Of a stretch of DNA of 64,000 bases, positions 48,408 through 57,398 are shown piece after piece. The notes below the pieces were generated by a model, which saw nothing but the letters and a program-made list of their open reading frames with translations, searched no databases and was not told where the DNA came from. Origin of the DNA: Bog-756 sp963745955. Lineage in GTDB: Bacteria; Actinomycetota; Acidimicrobiia; Acidimicrobiales; RAAP-2. The position numbers and the translations under genes were made by a program. The stretch lies in NCBI GenBank assembly GCA_963745955.1, contig CAVUZI010000007.1:806001-870000 (forward strand), in the 5' to 3' direction. Every line of letters starts with the position of its first letter. Positions within the stretch are counted from its first letter, which is position 1.

Positions 48408-49906
48408 GTGACACCAGACAATCCACATTCGAGGAACTTCGGGACAGGGATCCCGCTCTCCCCTTGCTGCATCAGAACGAGCCGCATTCTCAGGATGCCA
48501 TCCATTCTCAGGATGCCATCCTCGCATCCATCCTGAAAGCTGGCCGGTTGGATCCGGACGAAGAGATGGCTCCGAAACCGATCTCGCTTCGATCGGAGGC
48601 CTTTACGTACAAACGATCGCGTGTCCGCTGGGCTGTGCCTGTCACCTTGACGCTGGCGGCAATCGTGGCAGTGGTCGGTGTGGCGATCTCGGCTTCCTCG
48701 GGGCCCGCTCCAAAGCTACGTGCGATGCCGCCCAAGCCCGCTGGATCGTGGCGATTGACGGCCACGTTGTCAGGACCTCAGTTCCAGCTCGCGACCGGCA
48801 ACCCGAATTTGATCGCTGGTGCCACGTGCGCGTCCGACTCACTGTGCTTTTTGTCCACTGGCTATGGTCTTGATTACAACGGCGGGGGGGGCCTCTACGT
48901 GTCCCGAGACGGTGGACGGACCTGGCAATCGATGACACTACCTGCGCAGACTGCGATTACCAGCCAGGTCTCCTGCGCGAACAGCACCTGGTGCGCCGTT
49001 GGTGCTGGTCGCCTCGATAGCAAGCTCGGTGACCCCCTGGCCAAGAAGCCAATGCGCGATCCTGAGCTACTCGTCACTACCAATGGTGGGCGCACGTGGA
49101 CCACGCGATCGGTCCCGTTACCGTTGAATGCGGAGTACATCCCGGCAGGACAAGGCTTCGCGGCAGAAACAACGTACTGGCCCGGCTCAGTCGATGCCGT
49201 CGTTTGCAGCGCGTTCGCGTCATGCCAGATTCTGGGCCAGGCGCAGATCGACGGACAGGGCAACAGCCCAGCCCTCGACAGGCTGTTCTATCTATCGACA
49301 GCCGATTCAGGAAGGCACTGGACGTCGACGCAGTTGCCGGAACGGGCTTCAGAGTCCTCTGACCAGATCACGCTTCAGGCCGGAACCTCGGTGTCCATGG
49401 ACTGCCCATCCCTGGATGACTGCGTCGCTGTCGCATTCCTCCACGCCTTTCCGTCCGCCGATTTCGAATCCTGGAGTTCCACCGATGCCGGGCGGACATG
49501 GCGGGAGAGTCCAATCCCGGAGGCGTCGTACCTGACAGCTCCGATCTCCTGTCCTTCGGTTGGCGACTGTTGGGTGATGGTCGGGGTGGGAAATGAAGTT
49601 CTCCACACGACTGACGGTGGATCACAATGGAAGCCGATATCGCTGCCCCATGGCGGATGGGAGGGCGTGAGTTGCTCTTCCTCGAGAAATTGTTGGGTGT
49701 CTGGATCGAGCATCGCGGAGACCGTAAACGGGGGGGCGGATTGGACCGTACAACCGCTACCCGTTCAAGTCGGAACGGTTCCTCAGATCTCCTGCAGCGT
49801 GCAAGAGGACTGCGTCGCGACGGCCATCCCCACCAATCCTGGTCTGGCTATCGAGAACGAAGGCTCGTTGATCCTTACCAACGAGCCCGCCATGCTGTCG
49901 CGGTGA
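48404..49906 (+). CDS. Membrane protein with extracellular BNR/Asp-box propeller, likely sigma-factor regulator
   Basis: A 500-residue protein. The N-terminal cytoplasmic part (about 75 residues, with an in-frame double HSQDAI) precedes one membrane helix (WAVPVTLTLAAIVAVVGVAISAS). The outside part carries six Asp-box motifs (DGGRTW, NGGRTW, DSGRHW, DAGRTW, DGGSQW, NGGADW) of a beta-propeller and many Cys pairs. The position directly after an ECF sigma gene, and the one-helix layout, fit an anti-sigma sensor. No classical zinc anti-sigma motif is seen, so this is inference. Confidence 0.75.
   Translation: MSDTRQSTFEELRDRDPALPLLHQNEPHSQDAIHSQDAILASILKAGRLDPDEEMAPKPISLRSEAFTYKRSRVRWAVPVTLTLAAIVAVVGVAISASSGPAPKLRAMPPKPAGSWRLTATLSGPQFQLATGNPNLIAGATCASDSLCFLSTGYGLDYNGGGGLYVSRDGGRTWQSMTLPAQTAITSQVSCANSTWCAVGAGRLDSKLGDPLAKKPMRDPELLVTTNGGRTWTTRSVPLPLNAEYIPAGQGFAAETTYWPGSVDAVVCSAFASCQILGQAQIDGQGNSPALDRLFYLSTADSGRHWTSTQLPERASESSDQITLQAGTSVSMDCPSLDDCVAVAFLHAFPSADFESWSSTDAGRTWRESPIPEASYLTAPISCPSVGDCWVMVGVGNEVLHTTDGGSQWKPISLPHGGWEGVSCSSSRNCWVSGSSIAETVNGGADWTVQPLPVQVGTVPQISCSVQEDCVATAIPTNPGLAIENEGSLILTNEPAMLSR
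48485..48520 (+). repeat. Perfect 18-bp direct repeat in coding sequence
   Basis: CATTCTCAGGATGCCATC occurs twice in tandem and codes for HSQDAI twice in the cytoplasmic part of the BNR protein. Slippage would change its length in frame. Confidence 0.9.
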
Positions 49907-50334
49907 GCAAGCGCAAGGTGACCGCCTACATGACCGCAGATGCAACCGGACGGCAAGAACAGAACCAACCGACACAGCCAGTCGCTATGGTGGGGGGCCC
50001 AAAGAGTGCGACCGGCCGATCAACGGCGATTCTCCTAGGCGGATGTGCCGTTGTTGCCGCCGGGGTTGCCATTGTGGCCTGGGAGGCTGACGCCGGGAGT
50101 CAAGTCGCATGCTCCGGTTCCGCCGTGCAGGTACTGGACATCCCGAGCATCGGTCTCGTGACGTCTGCGATCATGCTCTTGGTGGGTTTGGCAATCAGCA
50201 TCGTGTCGCTTTGGCGGAAGCCTCACCGAATCGCAGCCGCAGTCGCCATTGTGGTGGGGTTGGTGTGCTTGTTGCTCATCATTGGTGCGGTGTCCTTCCA
50301 CCACGAGCACGCGTCTAGCTGTTGGAACTTCTGA
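49903..50334 (+). CDS. Small membrane protein coupled to the BNR sensor
   Basis: The 143-residue product has three membrane helices (ILLGGCAVVAAGVAIVAW, LVTSAIMLLVGLAISIVSLW, AAAVAIVVGLVCLLLIIGAV) and a soluble N-terminus. The GTG overlaps the previous stop (GTGA), so it is the third gene of the sigma-factor operon. The function is unknown. Confidence 0.7.
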   Translation: MSKRKVTAYMTADATGRQEQNQPTQPVAMVGGPKSATGRSTAILLGGCAVVAAGVAIVAWEADAGSQVACSGSAVQVLDIPSIGLVTSAIMLLVGLAISIVSLWRKPHRIAAAVAIVVGLVCLLLIIGAVSFHHEHASSCWNF

Positions 50335-51042
50335 AATATTCAGAGCTCCTCTATGACGTGGCCGCCGGCAGCCACCCCCAAGGGGATCGTCGGCCAGAAT
50401 GCTATGCGTCGCGAACCCGAAGTCAAGTGAGGACGAGTTAGCTCATCGAGCGGCGCAATGTGGTGCGGCCGACCGCAAGGTGCCGGCTGCCTGACAGCGC
50501 AGACCACGACGAGGTCCAATACAAAGAATCGCCTTGTTCAATGGATGCGCTTCTCGGGACGAACTCCGTCTCGGGAACCCCTGCAGGCATCTGGCCAGGG
50601 TTTTGAAGGACGAACTGAGCAGCGCCGGATGCCGATGTTCAACCGCGATGCGACGCCGGTCGGAGTGGGCAGTCCCGTGGCAAGGGTGGCTGGCATGCGA
50701 GGCGAGTGGATGGGCAAGGCGTGGTGCGGGACAGTTTGGCTATGCCGAGGACGTGGCAGGCGGACCCGGTGCTCACTGGTGCCTGGGCGCTGCGACGGGA
50801 GCAGGCACCGAGGCCCGCGCGGCTGGAGGGTGCGCGGTACCACACTCAGTCGAGAACAGAGCATCGCGCCAGATCGATCGCCGTCTCCATCGTGGCAGGA
50901 GCGCAGATCGGCGATGTGCGAATCCCCGGTGTTCACGACCCGCAGAGCTACCTCTTACGTGAGCTGAACGGCTCTTCCGCTCTTGCTACGCACGGCGAAC
51001 TCGGCGGCTGTGAACATCCCAAGAAGGCGCCCACTGACATAG
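50335..51042. other. 700-base region with no gene seen
   Basis: Several open frames on both strands are Arg/Cys/Trp-rich and have no motifs or ribosome sites. It may be decayed DNA between the sigma operon and the next minus-strand gene. Confidence 0.45.
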
Positions 51043-51538
51043 TTACAATTCGAAATAGCCGTAATGAGTTTGTCTCACCGCACCAGTCGAACTAATGCAG
51101 ACGCCGGAGGAGACAGATTGGTCCACGGCGACTTCAGGATCGGTACTGGCGGTCACCTTGCCCTTGACGACGTACTCCCCCCGGTATCCATGTCGAACGC
51201 AGTACGAACGAGAGGAATCCGGTGAGGTAGTGGTCGACACCGTCGTCGAATAGCTGTGGCCCCCTTCGGTCCAACGGATCACTCCGGTAGTTCTCTTGCC
51301 GGAATTGAAAACCATTCCCGGGACCTTGCCGGTACCAGCAGTCATGCCGCGCCGAATGGCAGCTGCTCAGTGTGACGACACTGCCGATCGTTCCGGCTAC
51401 GTGTTCACACTCGATACCTGGAGCAGAGGTTCCCGCATCCGCTGGTTGTGCCGAATCGACCAGCCCAACACTGGTGGCAGTAGCAGACACCCCGATCAGA
51501 AAGACCGAGAATGCCCATCCGGCTGCACGTCGACGCAT
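51043..51538 (-). CDS. Secreted small protein, one frameshift
   Basis: A signal peptide (AGWAFSVFLIGVSATATSVGLVDSAQPADA) and a first part with paired Cys (IECEHVAGTIGSVVTLSSC) are followed, after a shift near 51345, by GVIRWTEGGHSYSTTVSTTTSPDSSRSYCVRHGYRGEYVVKGKVTAST and a C-terminal SSGVCISSTG. The pattern is seen in short actinobacterial and mycobacterial secreted proteins of unknown role. The ATG follows AAGGTGG. Confidence 0.65.
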
Positions 51539-51646
51539 TTGAACCACCTTGCCAAGCCCTACTGCCCGCATCCTACGCCATACCGGCGCCAAACGATCGC
51601 TGCCCACCGCCGTGAGAGGCCGAGTCCGTGAACTGGGACTCCCCAC

Positions 51647-52545
51647 TCACGCCTGATTGACGGACACCCACTCGTCACACAGCTTCGGAATGACCACGGC
51701 GCGTTGAAGACCATGCCTTCCACCCGCAGCGCGCCATCACTTTCGTATCGGCTTCGCAACACAGAAAATTCCGCGTCGGGATCAACGGTCACGCCTGCGA
51801 TGGTGTCGAACAAATGGAGCTGAGCGTCGGTCGGTTGATCACCAGGACCCCAACTTGTCCCCCATACGTCCCAGGGAAGCATCTCCACCTTGTTCAGAGA
51901 GGCCAGATCAAGACGTAGGTTGCCTGCGATCCAGTGCGCCCCGTGCTCGTTGATTGCGGATAGCCCGCAGCGTCCGGCGTCGAGATCGCCGCTTCGCCAT
52001 GCTCGCCACGCATGCCCTGCGGACACGAACTCAGCCGCGGTGATAGCGAGCGGGTCGCCGGCGAATCCGATCATCTGGCGCCACGTGGCGTCGAGCTGAG
52101 TATCCACCATCTGCCAAACCCCGTCGGTCGCGTTCCAGTACTCCGCTATCCAGTGATCTTCGAACCATTCCGGTCGGAAGTACGTACCGAATCCGCACCG
52201 GGCGCGGGCGGGCACGCCGGCGGCCCGAAGGAATGCCACCGTTAGTCGGCTGAAGGAGTGGCAACGTGCCCCAACTCGATTGGATGGAGGCCTCGCCTCG
52301 TCGAGTGGGCGACTGTCCACGGCCCGAATGGCCTCAAGCAATCGGGTCGTGTCGCGTTCGTGGACCATTTCGGCCTGGCTTGGCGAGAGATCGACGCCGT
52401 AGAACGGCTTGGCAACTATGTCGTAAAGAAGCAGTCCTTGCACGACCTCCACGACTTCGCGGACATCGTCGGACGAGAAGTCGCTGCTGTCCAAAGTGGT
52501 GAACCGGCCCGGTGTGGCATAGAAGTCGAGCACCTCCTGATCCAT
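51647..52545 (-). CDS. Transglutaminase-like cysteine protease-fold protein, frameshift near end
   Basis: The transglutaminase core has the catalytic Cys (GARCHSFSRLTVAFLRAAGVPARARCGFGTYF), His (EDHWIAEYWNATDGVWQMVD) and Asp (MVDTQLD). The N-terminus MDQEVLDFYATPGRF starts at 52545. Near 51700 the frame should shift to read VVIPKLCDEWVSVNQA and end at 51647; otherwise it runs to 51559 with an atypical tail. The role is unknown; the fold is used for peptide-bond or isopeptide chemistry. Confidence 0.8.
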
Positions 52546-52827
52546 GCAACTCATCCTCGCACCCTGCTGCCGGTGCTGTGACGCCGACCACACCGCATCA
52601 GGCGGCCGGGCAACGGCCGGAACGACGGCTACCGCCCCTTCAGGAGCAGAGCAGAACGGCACGTCGGGCGTGCAGACCAGCTTCGGTCGTGGGCACAGGT
52701 CCACCCGGGCTGAGCTGCACCCTGCCCCACTCGCACCTGGTCGGTGGCAGTTCGCGGACGGCAAGCACCGGGGCGTGGGTGGACGCACCCCGATTGGTGT
52801 TCCGGGGCGCCCCCAGTGTCCCGAGAT

Positions 52828-53245
52828 TCAGGCCAGTCGGATCGATCCGTCGGACGCAATCTGCCACCCGGGGTTGTGAGCAACCTCCCTAAGGGTGTCC
52901 GTCTGGGTCAATGAAGACGCCCGAGTAGCCGCCCCAGGAGGTGGCAGCGCCCGACCGCCCGATGACAGCTCCAGCCGAGGATGCCTCACCCAGCAGGTGA
53001 TCGACTTCCTCGGGAGAAGCGACGTTGTGGGCGAGGGTGATGCCGCCCCAGCCACCCTGATCTTGGACGGTGCTGTCTTCGGCAAGCTTCCCTCTGTTCC
53101 AGAGGCTCAGCATCATGCCACCCACCTGGAAGAAGACGATCTCATCGTTCGGCGACTGGCCAGACCAGCCGAGGGCTTCGTAGAAAGCCCTTGACCGATT
53201 GATATCCTGCACGCCCAGTGTGATCAGCGAGATTCTCTGGTCCAT
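52828..53245 (-). CDS. VOC (glyoxalase/dioxygenase) family protein, one frameshift
   Basis: The VOC fold is complete: ISLITLGVQDINRSRAFYEALGW, EIVFFQVGGMMLSLWNR, ITLAHNVASPEEVDHLLGEA and GYSGVFIDPDGHP. A shift near 52890 adds the usual C-terminal LREVAHNPGWQIASDGSIRLA. Metal-binding positions are not clear, as often in this branch. The reaction is unknown. Confidence 0.88.
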
Positions 53246-53291
53246 TCAGCAAGTGTGTCATCGCCCGAGCGGTGCCCGCTGGCGTTGTGGG

Positions 53292-54070
53292 TCACCGACA
53301 GACAAAGGCACCCATGGAACTCGATAGTCGAAAAGCCCCTTCTGACTCCACCACGCCTCCCACCTGGCGCTCACATTCTTCGGCGACCCGATCCCATGTG
53401 GTCCATGAAATGACTTGGCTCTCGTAGGTGTCGCCCACGCTCCTGAGATAGTCGCCCAGAGCCTGAGCGTCGGTGACCTCGACGACGGTGTCGGGGCAGT
53501 CGACCCTGTCCACATGGTCGAACGCCACACGTAGCTGTTCGGCGCCATTCTCCAGGCTGAAAGCCACCTCGGAAGACCGGTGCCACCTCCAGCCATGGCC
53601 GACGACGCCTTCCACCATCCGGACGAGTTCGTCCAAATTCCGCTCGCCATTGGTCACCGCGATGCAACGTCCCGACCCCCGTAGAACCCTTCGCAGTTCC
53701 GAGACCGCCTTGTTGCGTTGATCGACGTGGTAGAGCATGTGCGCGACCAATGCAAAGTCGAACGAGCCGTTTGCAAATGGGAGGGCGATGGCGTCTCCGG
53801 CCACCAACGGGCCACGCGCGTGCTCCGTGCTGAAGCCAGCATGCCCATCGACGAGTCGAGCCCGACGCCGTCCAGGTGTTCGAGATAGACCCCGTTTCCA
53901 CAGCCCACGTCGAGGACGCGTTCTCCCCCTCGTAATCGGGCAAGGTCCAGCACCCAGGAGAAGAGCGAGAACGGCGGCCGACGAGGGCTGATCTTCCACA
54001 GCCTCTGCCGTGCCGCCAGGTTGTCCCCGGTGGCGTGCTGGCTTGGGTCTACCTGCACCGGACCAATCAT
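53292..54070 (-). CDS. SAM-dependent methyltransferase, one frameshift
   Basis: The N-terminal frame (from 54070) contains RLRGGERVLDVGCGNGVYLEHLDGVGLDSSMGML with the SAM site. After a shift near 53830 the chain continues with AGDAIALPFANGSFDFALVAHMLYHVDQRNKAVSELRRVLRGSGRCIAVT and ends at 53292. A class I methyltransferase. The substrate is unknown. Confidence 0.85.
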
Positions 54071-54386
54071 CGCGCCATCGCAGCAGCGGCGGTTGTTCGG
54101 CTCGGACTTCCGACACACTCTGCGGGTGGTTGTCCATGTGCCCGCATATGCGATTCCGGGCCAGGCAACAGGAGCCCGTCACCGTGGCCGTCCACCCCGA
54201 GCAGAGGAGGTACAGCGCCGCCCTTTGTAGCCCGTGCCGTGGGTGCCGCCGACCGCACCTGCCCGAGCGCCGAACAACGCGGCATAACGTCGCCACTCTG
54301 AAAAGCCACTTCTGATTGTTCACGTTGCTGCCTTTTTGGGCCATCAACGGACCCGTCTCGGCGCAGCTGGGACGGGCCACTCTCAC

Positions 54387-54905
54387 TTAGAGTGATCTCG
54401 TGTAGCGAACCTCGCTGACCCCATCGTGATTCAGTTCGATGCCCGGAACAGTCACCCAATCTCGTCTCTCGTACATTCGACGTGCCCGCTCGTTTGCTGC
54501 GATCGTCCACAAGCCGGCACTGGTCCATACCGCTGATCCGTCAGAGTCTCCACCGCTTTATCGTGAAGCACGCTGCCGATCCCCCGTCCCCAGACGTCAG
54601 GAAGCACATGAAGTCCCAGTAGCTGCCCCTCTGGATCGAAATCGGGATCTCTGCGAACGACAACCATGCCCACGGTGTCACCATCCAGTGAAGCCGCGAA
54701 ACCTCTGGCGGTTCGGATCCTCCAGGCGCTCCTTCCATATGAAGGCCAACTCCTGGATCGTGGGTGCCGGGGACTCGGGTGGAAAGAAACTCTTATAGGC
54801 GATCAAGACTGTGCGGAAGTGGACGTTCACGATGAGGGTTGCGTCCCGAGTGCTCTCGATGGTCAATTCCGAGGAAGCGTCACCCACCCGTGTATTGCAG
54901 CACAT
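54387..54905 (-). pseudogene. GNAT acetyltransferase, at least two frameshifts
   Basis: Three frames together give a full GNAT. The N-terminal part (MCCNTRVGDASSEL..., FFPPESPAPTIQELAF) comes first. The centre (MVVVRRDPDFDPEGQLLGLHVLPDVWGRGIGSVLHDKAVETL) has the acetyl-CoA site. The end (NERARRMYERRDWV, VPGIELNHDGVSEVRYTRSL) stops at 54387. Shifts lie near 54670 and 54560. Either a dead gene or sequence errors. Confidence 0.75.
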
Positions 54906-54973
54906 ACCCGTGGCTGGGTCTCACCTGTGCCGCCGCCCGAAGTGCCCTGATACGTCCTCACACGGGATCGGGG

Positions 54974-55500
54974 TCAGCTGGTGAAGTTGCGGACAAAGGC
55001 TTCTTGCTCGTCTGTCTCGACCGCACGTTCGCAGTACCCGGCGCGGACCCAGCCGACTGCTTCGCCTGGCGCTTGGCCGCAGAGGATGGCGAGACAGGCA
55101 AGCGCTGTACCGGTGCGACCGTGGCCGCCGTAACAGCCGATCTCGACGCGTTGGCCCGCCCGAGCCCGGTCAAGCAGCGATAAGCGCGGCGACAACCGGA
55201 ACTGGATCGTCCGGGACGCCGAAGTCGGGCCAGTCCAGAAATTCGTGGGGCCACGGCGGCCGCCACCTCTCGTCGAGGTAGAGCCCGAAGTCAGGGGGTA
55301 CACGCGGGCATAGGGATCGACGCTGCCGAAGGACACGGCGGTCAGCTCCGTGCCGTCTGGCAGCACGACACGACTGCGATGTAAGTGCGATTCGAATCGA
55401 TGATGGTCATGGCGCGAGTCCCTGCACGATGCAGGTCGGCTGCGGGGTCCCAGAACGCCCCGCATTGGCTACACACAATGACGATCCGGGTCTCGACCAT
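54974..55500 (-). CDS. Protein-tyrosine-phosphatase-like protein, about two frameshifts
   Basis: The C-terminal part holds a Cys-x5-Arg signature (CYGGHGRTGTALACLAILCG), the catalytic loop of the tyrosine phosphatase superfamily. The middle is best read as FGLYLDERWRPPWPHEFLDWPDFGVPDDPVPVVAALIAA after shifts near 55285 and 55185. The N-terminal CSQCGAFWDPAADLH may be a small zinc knuckle; the start at 55500 is uncertain, and 55410 is the alternative. The substrate is unknown. Confidence 0.65.
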
Positions 55501-55608
55501 CCGAGACTCTACGACCGGTATTCCATGGTCGCCCGGAGAGAGCACCACCGGCCGTGGCGCAGGGGCAGCCTGGGTCCACACCGCGCACCGGTTTGGGGAC
55601 ACGCGTTC

Positions 55609-56038
55609 CTAGCCACGGCCGAGGTCCGCGTCCATGCCATCGAATTCCCTCGGCGATTGCGGCCCTGAGAAGACCGGCGACCGGGCCACTGTCCTCGGGC
55701 AGAGACTCGAAGTCGACCGTCCAGACGACAACCGCCAGCGAGTCGAACGAACGGAAGACCTCGACTGTGCCGGTGTAGGCGGAGACAGGAAACGGCGACT
55801 CGGGACGCTCGTAGGTGAGTCGAAACGTCTCGTCGTCCAGCGCCATGAGACAGTCCGTTATGTGGCCCAACCCACCGACCAGGTCCATGTGTCGGTGCGC
55901 TCCGACACCCTCTCCATCGACCAGGCAGGTCTCCATGGCGGGGAACCAAACGTCGAGGTGGCCGAACGTGCGAATGGCTCCCCAGGCCGACTCAGCAGGG
56001 ATGCTCAACTTCTTCGTGATCGTCACCTTGGTCCGCAC
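55609..56038 (-). CDS. SRPBCC/polyketide-cyclase-like protein, one frameshift
   Basis: The START-like fold begins KVTITKKLSIPAESAWGAIRTFGHLDVWFPAMETC and goes on HITDCLMALDDETFRLTYERPESPFPVSAYTGTVEVF. Near 55640 a shift restores the usual C-terminal GMDADLGRG and stop at 55609; otherwise the frame runs on into Arg-rich filler. The family binds hydrophobic ligands. Confidence 0.85.
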
Positions 56039-56304
56039 GCTTCCCCCTCATCCGTGTCGTTGTGCCTGAACGGTACTCTCTCGGCATCTGGCCGTGTCCT
56101 CCACTTCCACCAAGGCTGTGGCCCATGCGACAGTAGCCAGATATCGCAACGACCTCGCTCGGGAGCGGTGCCGGCGCTGGCAACGCGGATCAGCTGTTCG
56201 GATTCACCAACGTGGGTAAGGTCGCACGCAACTTGACCGGATACCCCTGGGTCGTCGCTCCCAATGCCGCGCCGCGAACCGGCGTTCAGTCATCGGCGTC
56301 GCTC

Positions 56305-57060
56305 CTAGCGCCGGAAGACGAGCAGAGCGCTGGTCTCGAACTGAGGCCCGTCGTCGAGTGAGGGCAGCGCTGCCTCGATCCTGGCGAAGCCCGCCTCGAT
56401 GACCTCCTCGCTCATATGTTCGAACAGCGAGGTGGGACGCAGTCTCAGCCTTTCGAAGTCCTCGGCCAGGCTCGCCGAGCGAAGCCAGGTGATCTCATCA
56501 CGAGAGGCGAGCGTCCACCCGGCGCCGGCGAAGTCACTCTGCACCTCTTCCTCAGACTGGTACTGCGCTTGGTGGATCTTCATCCATTCGGGCACGACGT
56601 GTAACCACCAGACATCAGGCATCCTGTCGGAGAAGTTCGCCTGCACAAAGAGCTTGCCGCCCGGCTTAACCACCCGGCGCAACTCCTGGGCAGCGCCATC
56701 CCGATCGACGACGTGGTGCCAGACGAAGAACAGCAATGCTGCGTCACACGAGGTATCTGGCAATGGGATGTGCTCGGCAGACCCTGCCGCATACGTGACG
56801 GCGGGATGGCCGGCGTGGGCGACGGCTTGAGCACGCATCTTGTCTGCCGGCTCGACGCCGTAGACGGGGCCGCCGAAGGCACTCGCTAAAGACGGGGTCA
56901 TGCGCCCGGTACCCGAGCCCAGGTCGAGCCAGGCCAGTGGCCGTGTCTCCGGCAGGTGGCGGGCGAAAGCCTCCATCCAGGTCTGCAGCGCATCGGGCGA
57001 CATCTGCCTGCCGGCGGCGTAAACGGCGTGCTGGCGCTCGTCGTAGTCGACCTTCCCCAT
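56305..57060 (-). CDS. SAM-dependent methyltransferase (intact)
   Basis: The 251-residue product has motif I LAWLDLGSGTGRM, GVEPADKM, and the post-motif CDAALLFFVWHHVVDRDGAAQELRRVVKPGGKLFV. The ATG at 57060 follows GGAGG. It is one of the few unbroken genes in the 50-63 kb zone. The substrate is unknown. Confidence 0.9.
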   Translation of the reverse strand: MGKVDYDERQHAVYAAGRQMSPDALQTWMEAFARHLPETRPLAWLDLGSGTGRMTPSLASAFGGPVYGVEPADKMRAQAVAHAGHPAVTYAAGSAEHIPLPDTSCDAALLFFVWHHVVDRDGAAQELRRVVKPGGKLFVQANFSDRMPDVWWLHVVPEWMKIHQAQYQSEEEVQSDFAGAGWTLASRDEITWLRSASLAEDFERLRLRPTSLFEHMSEEVIEAGFARIEAALPSLDDGPQFETSALLVFRR

Positions 57061-57398
57061 GCTGCCTCCAAGTCTGGCCCGACCGGGCCAGTGTAAACGT
57101 CCCATTCGTGCCTAATCCCCGGCGACCAATACGAGCAAGCGTCGGAGGGGCTACGCCTGCATGAATCGGAGGAGCGCGTTCGGAAGTCAGCGTCAAGGGT
57201 GCCGCCGGCGACACGTTGCGCGCAGTGGATCGCACCAGAACGACGGACGTCGCCCTTCAGGCCGCAGCGCAGCACCGTACGTCAGGGTGGCTGCGGCAAA
57301 AGCAGTTGGCGTCGGGCCGGCTTGGCCAGACTGCCGCCGATGGCCAGGGCTAGCGCGCCTTGACCTCGATCCGAGCGCCCTGGTTTTCGTGACGAGGC
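57061..57398. other. Intergenic stretch, no gene seen
   Basis: About 340 bases between two minus-strand genes. Basic, Pro/Arg-rich open frames exist, but none carries a motif. Confidence 0.45.

Noticed and set aside
50458..50967. A 169-codon plus-strand frame.
   Set aside because: Arg/Cys/Trp-rich composition with no recognisable domain; other frames are equally open.
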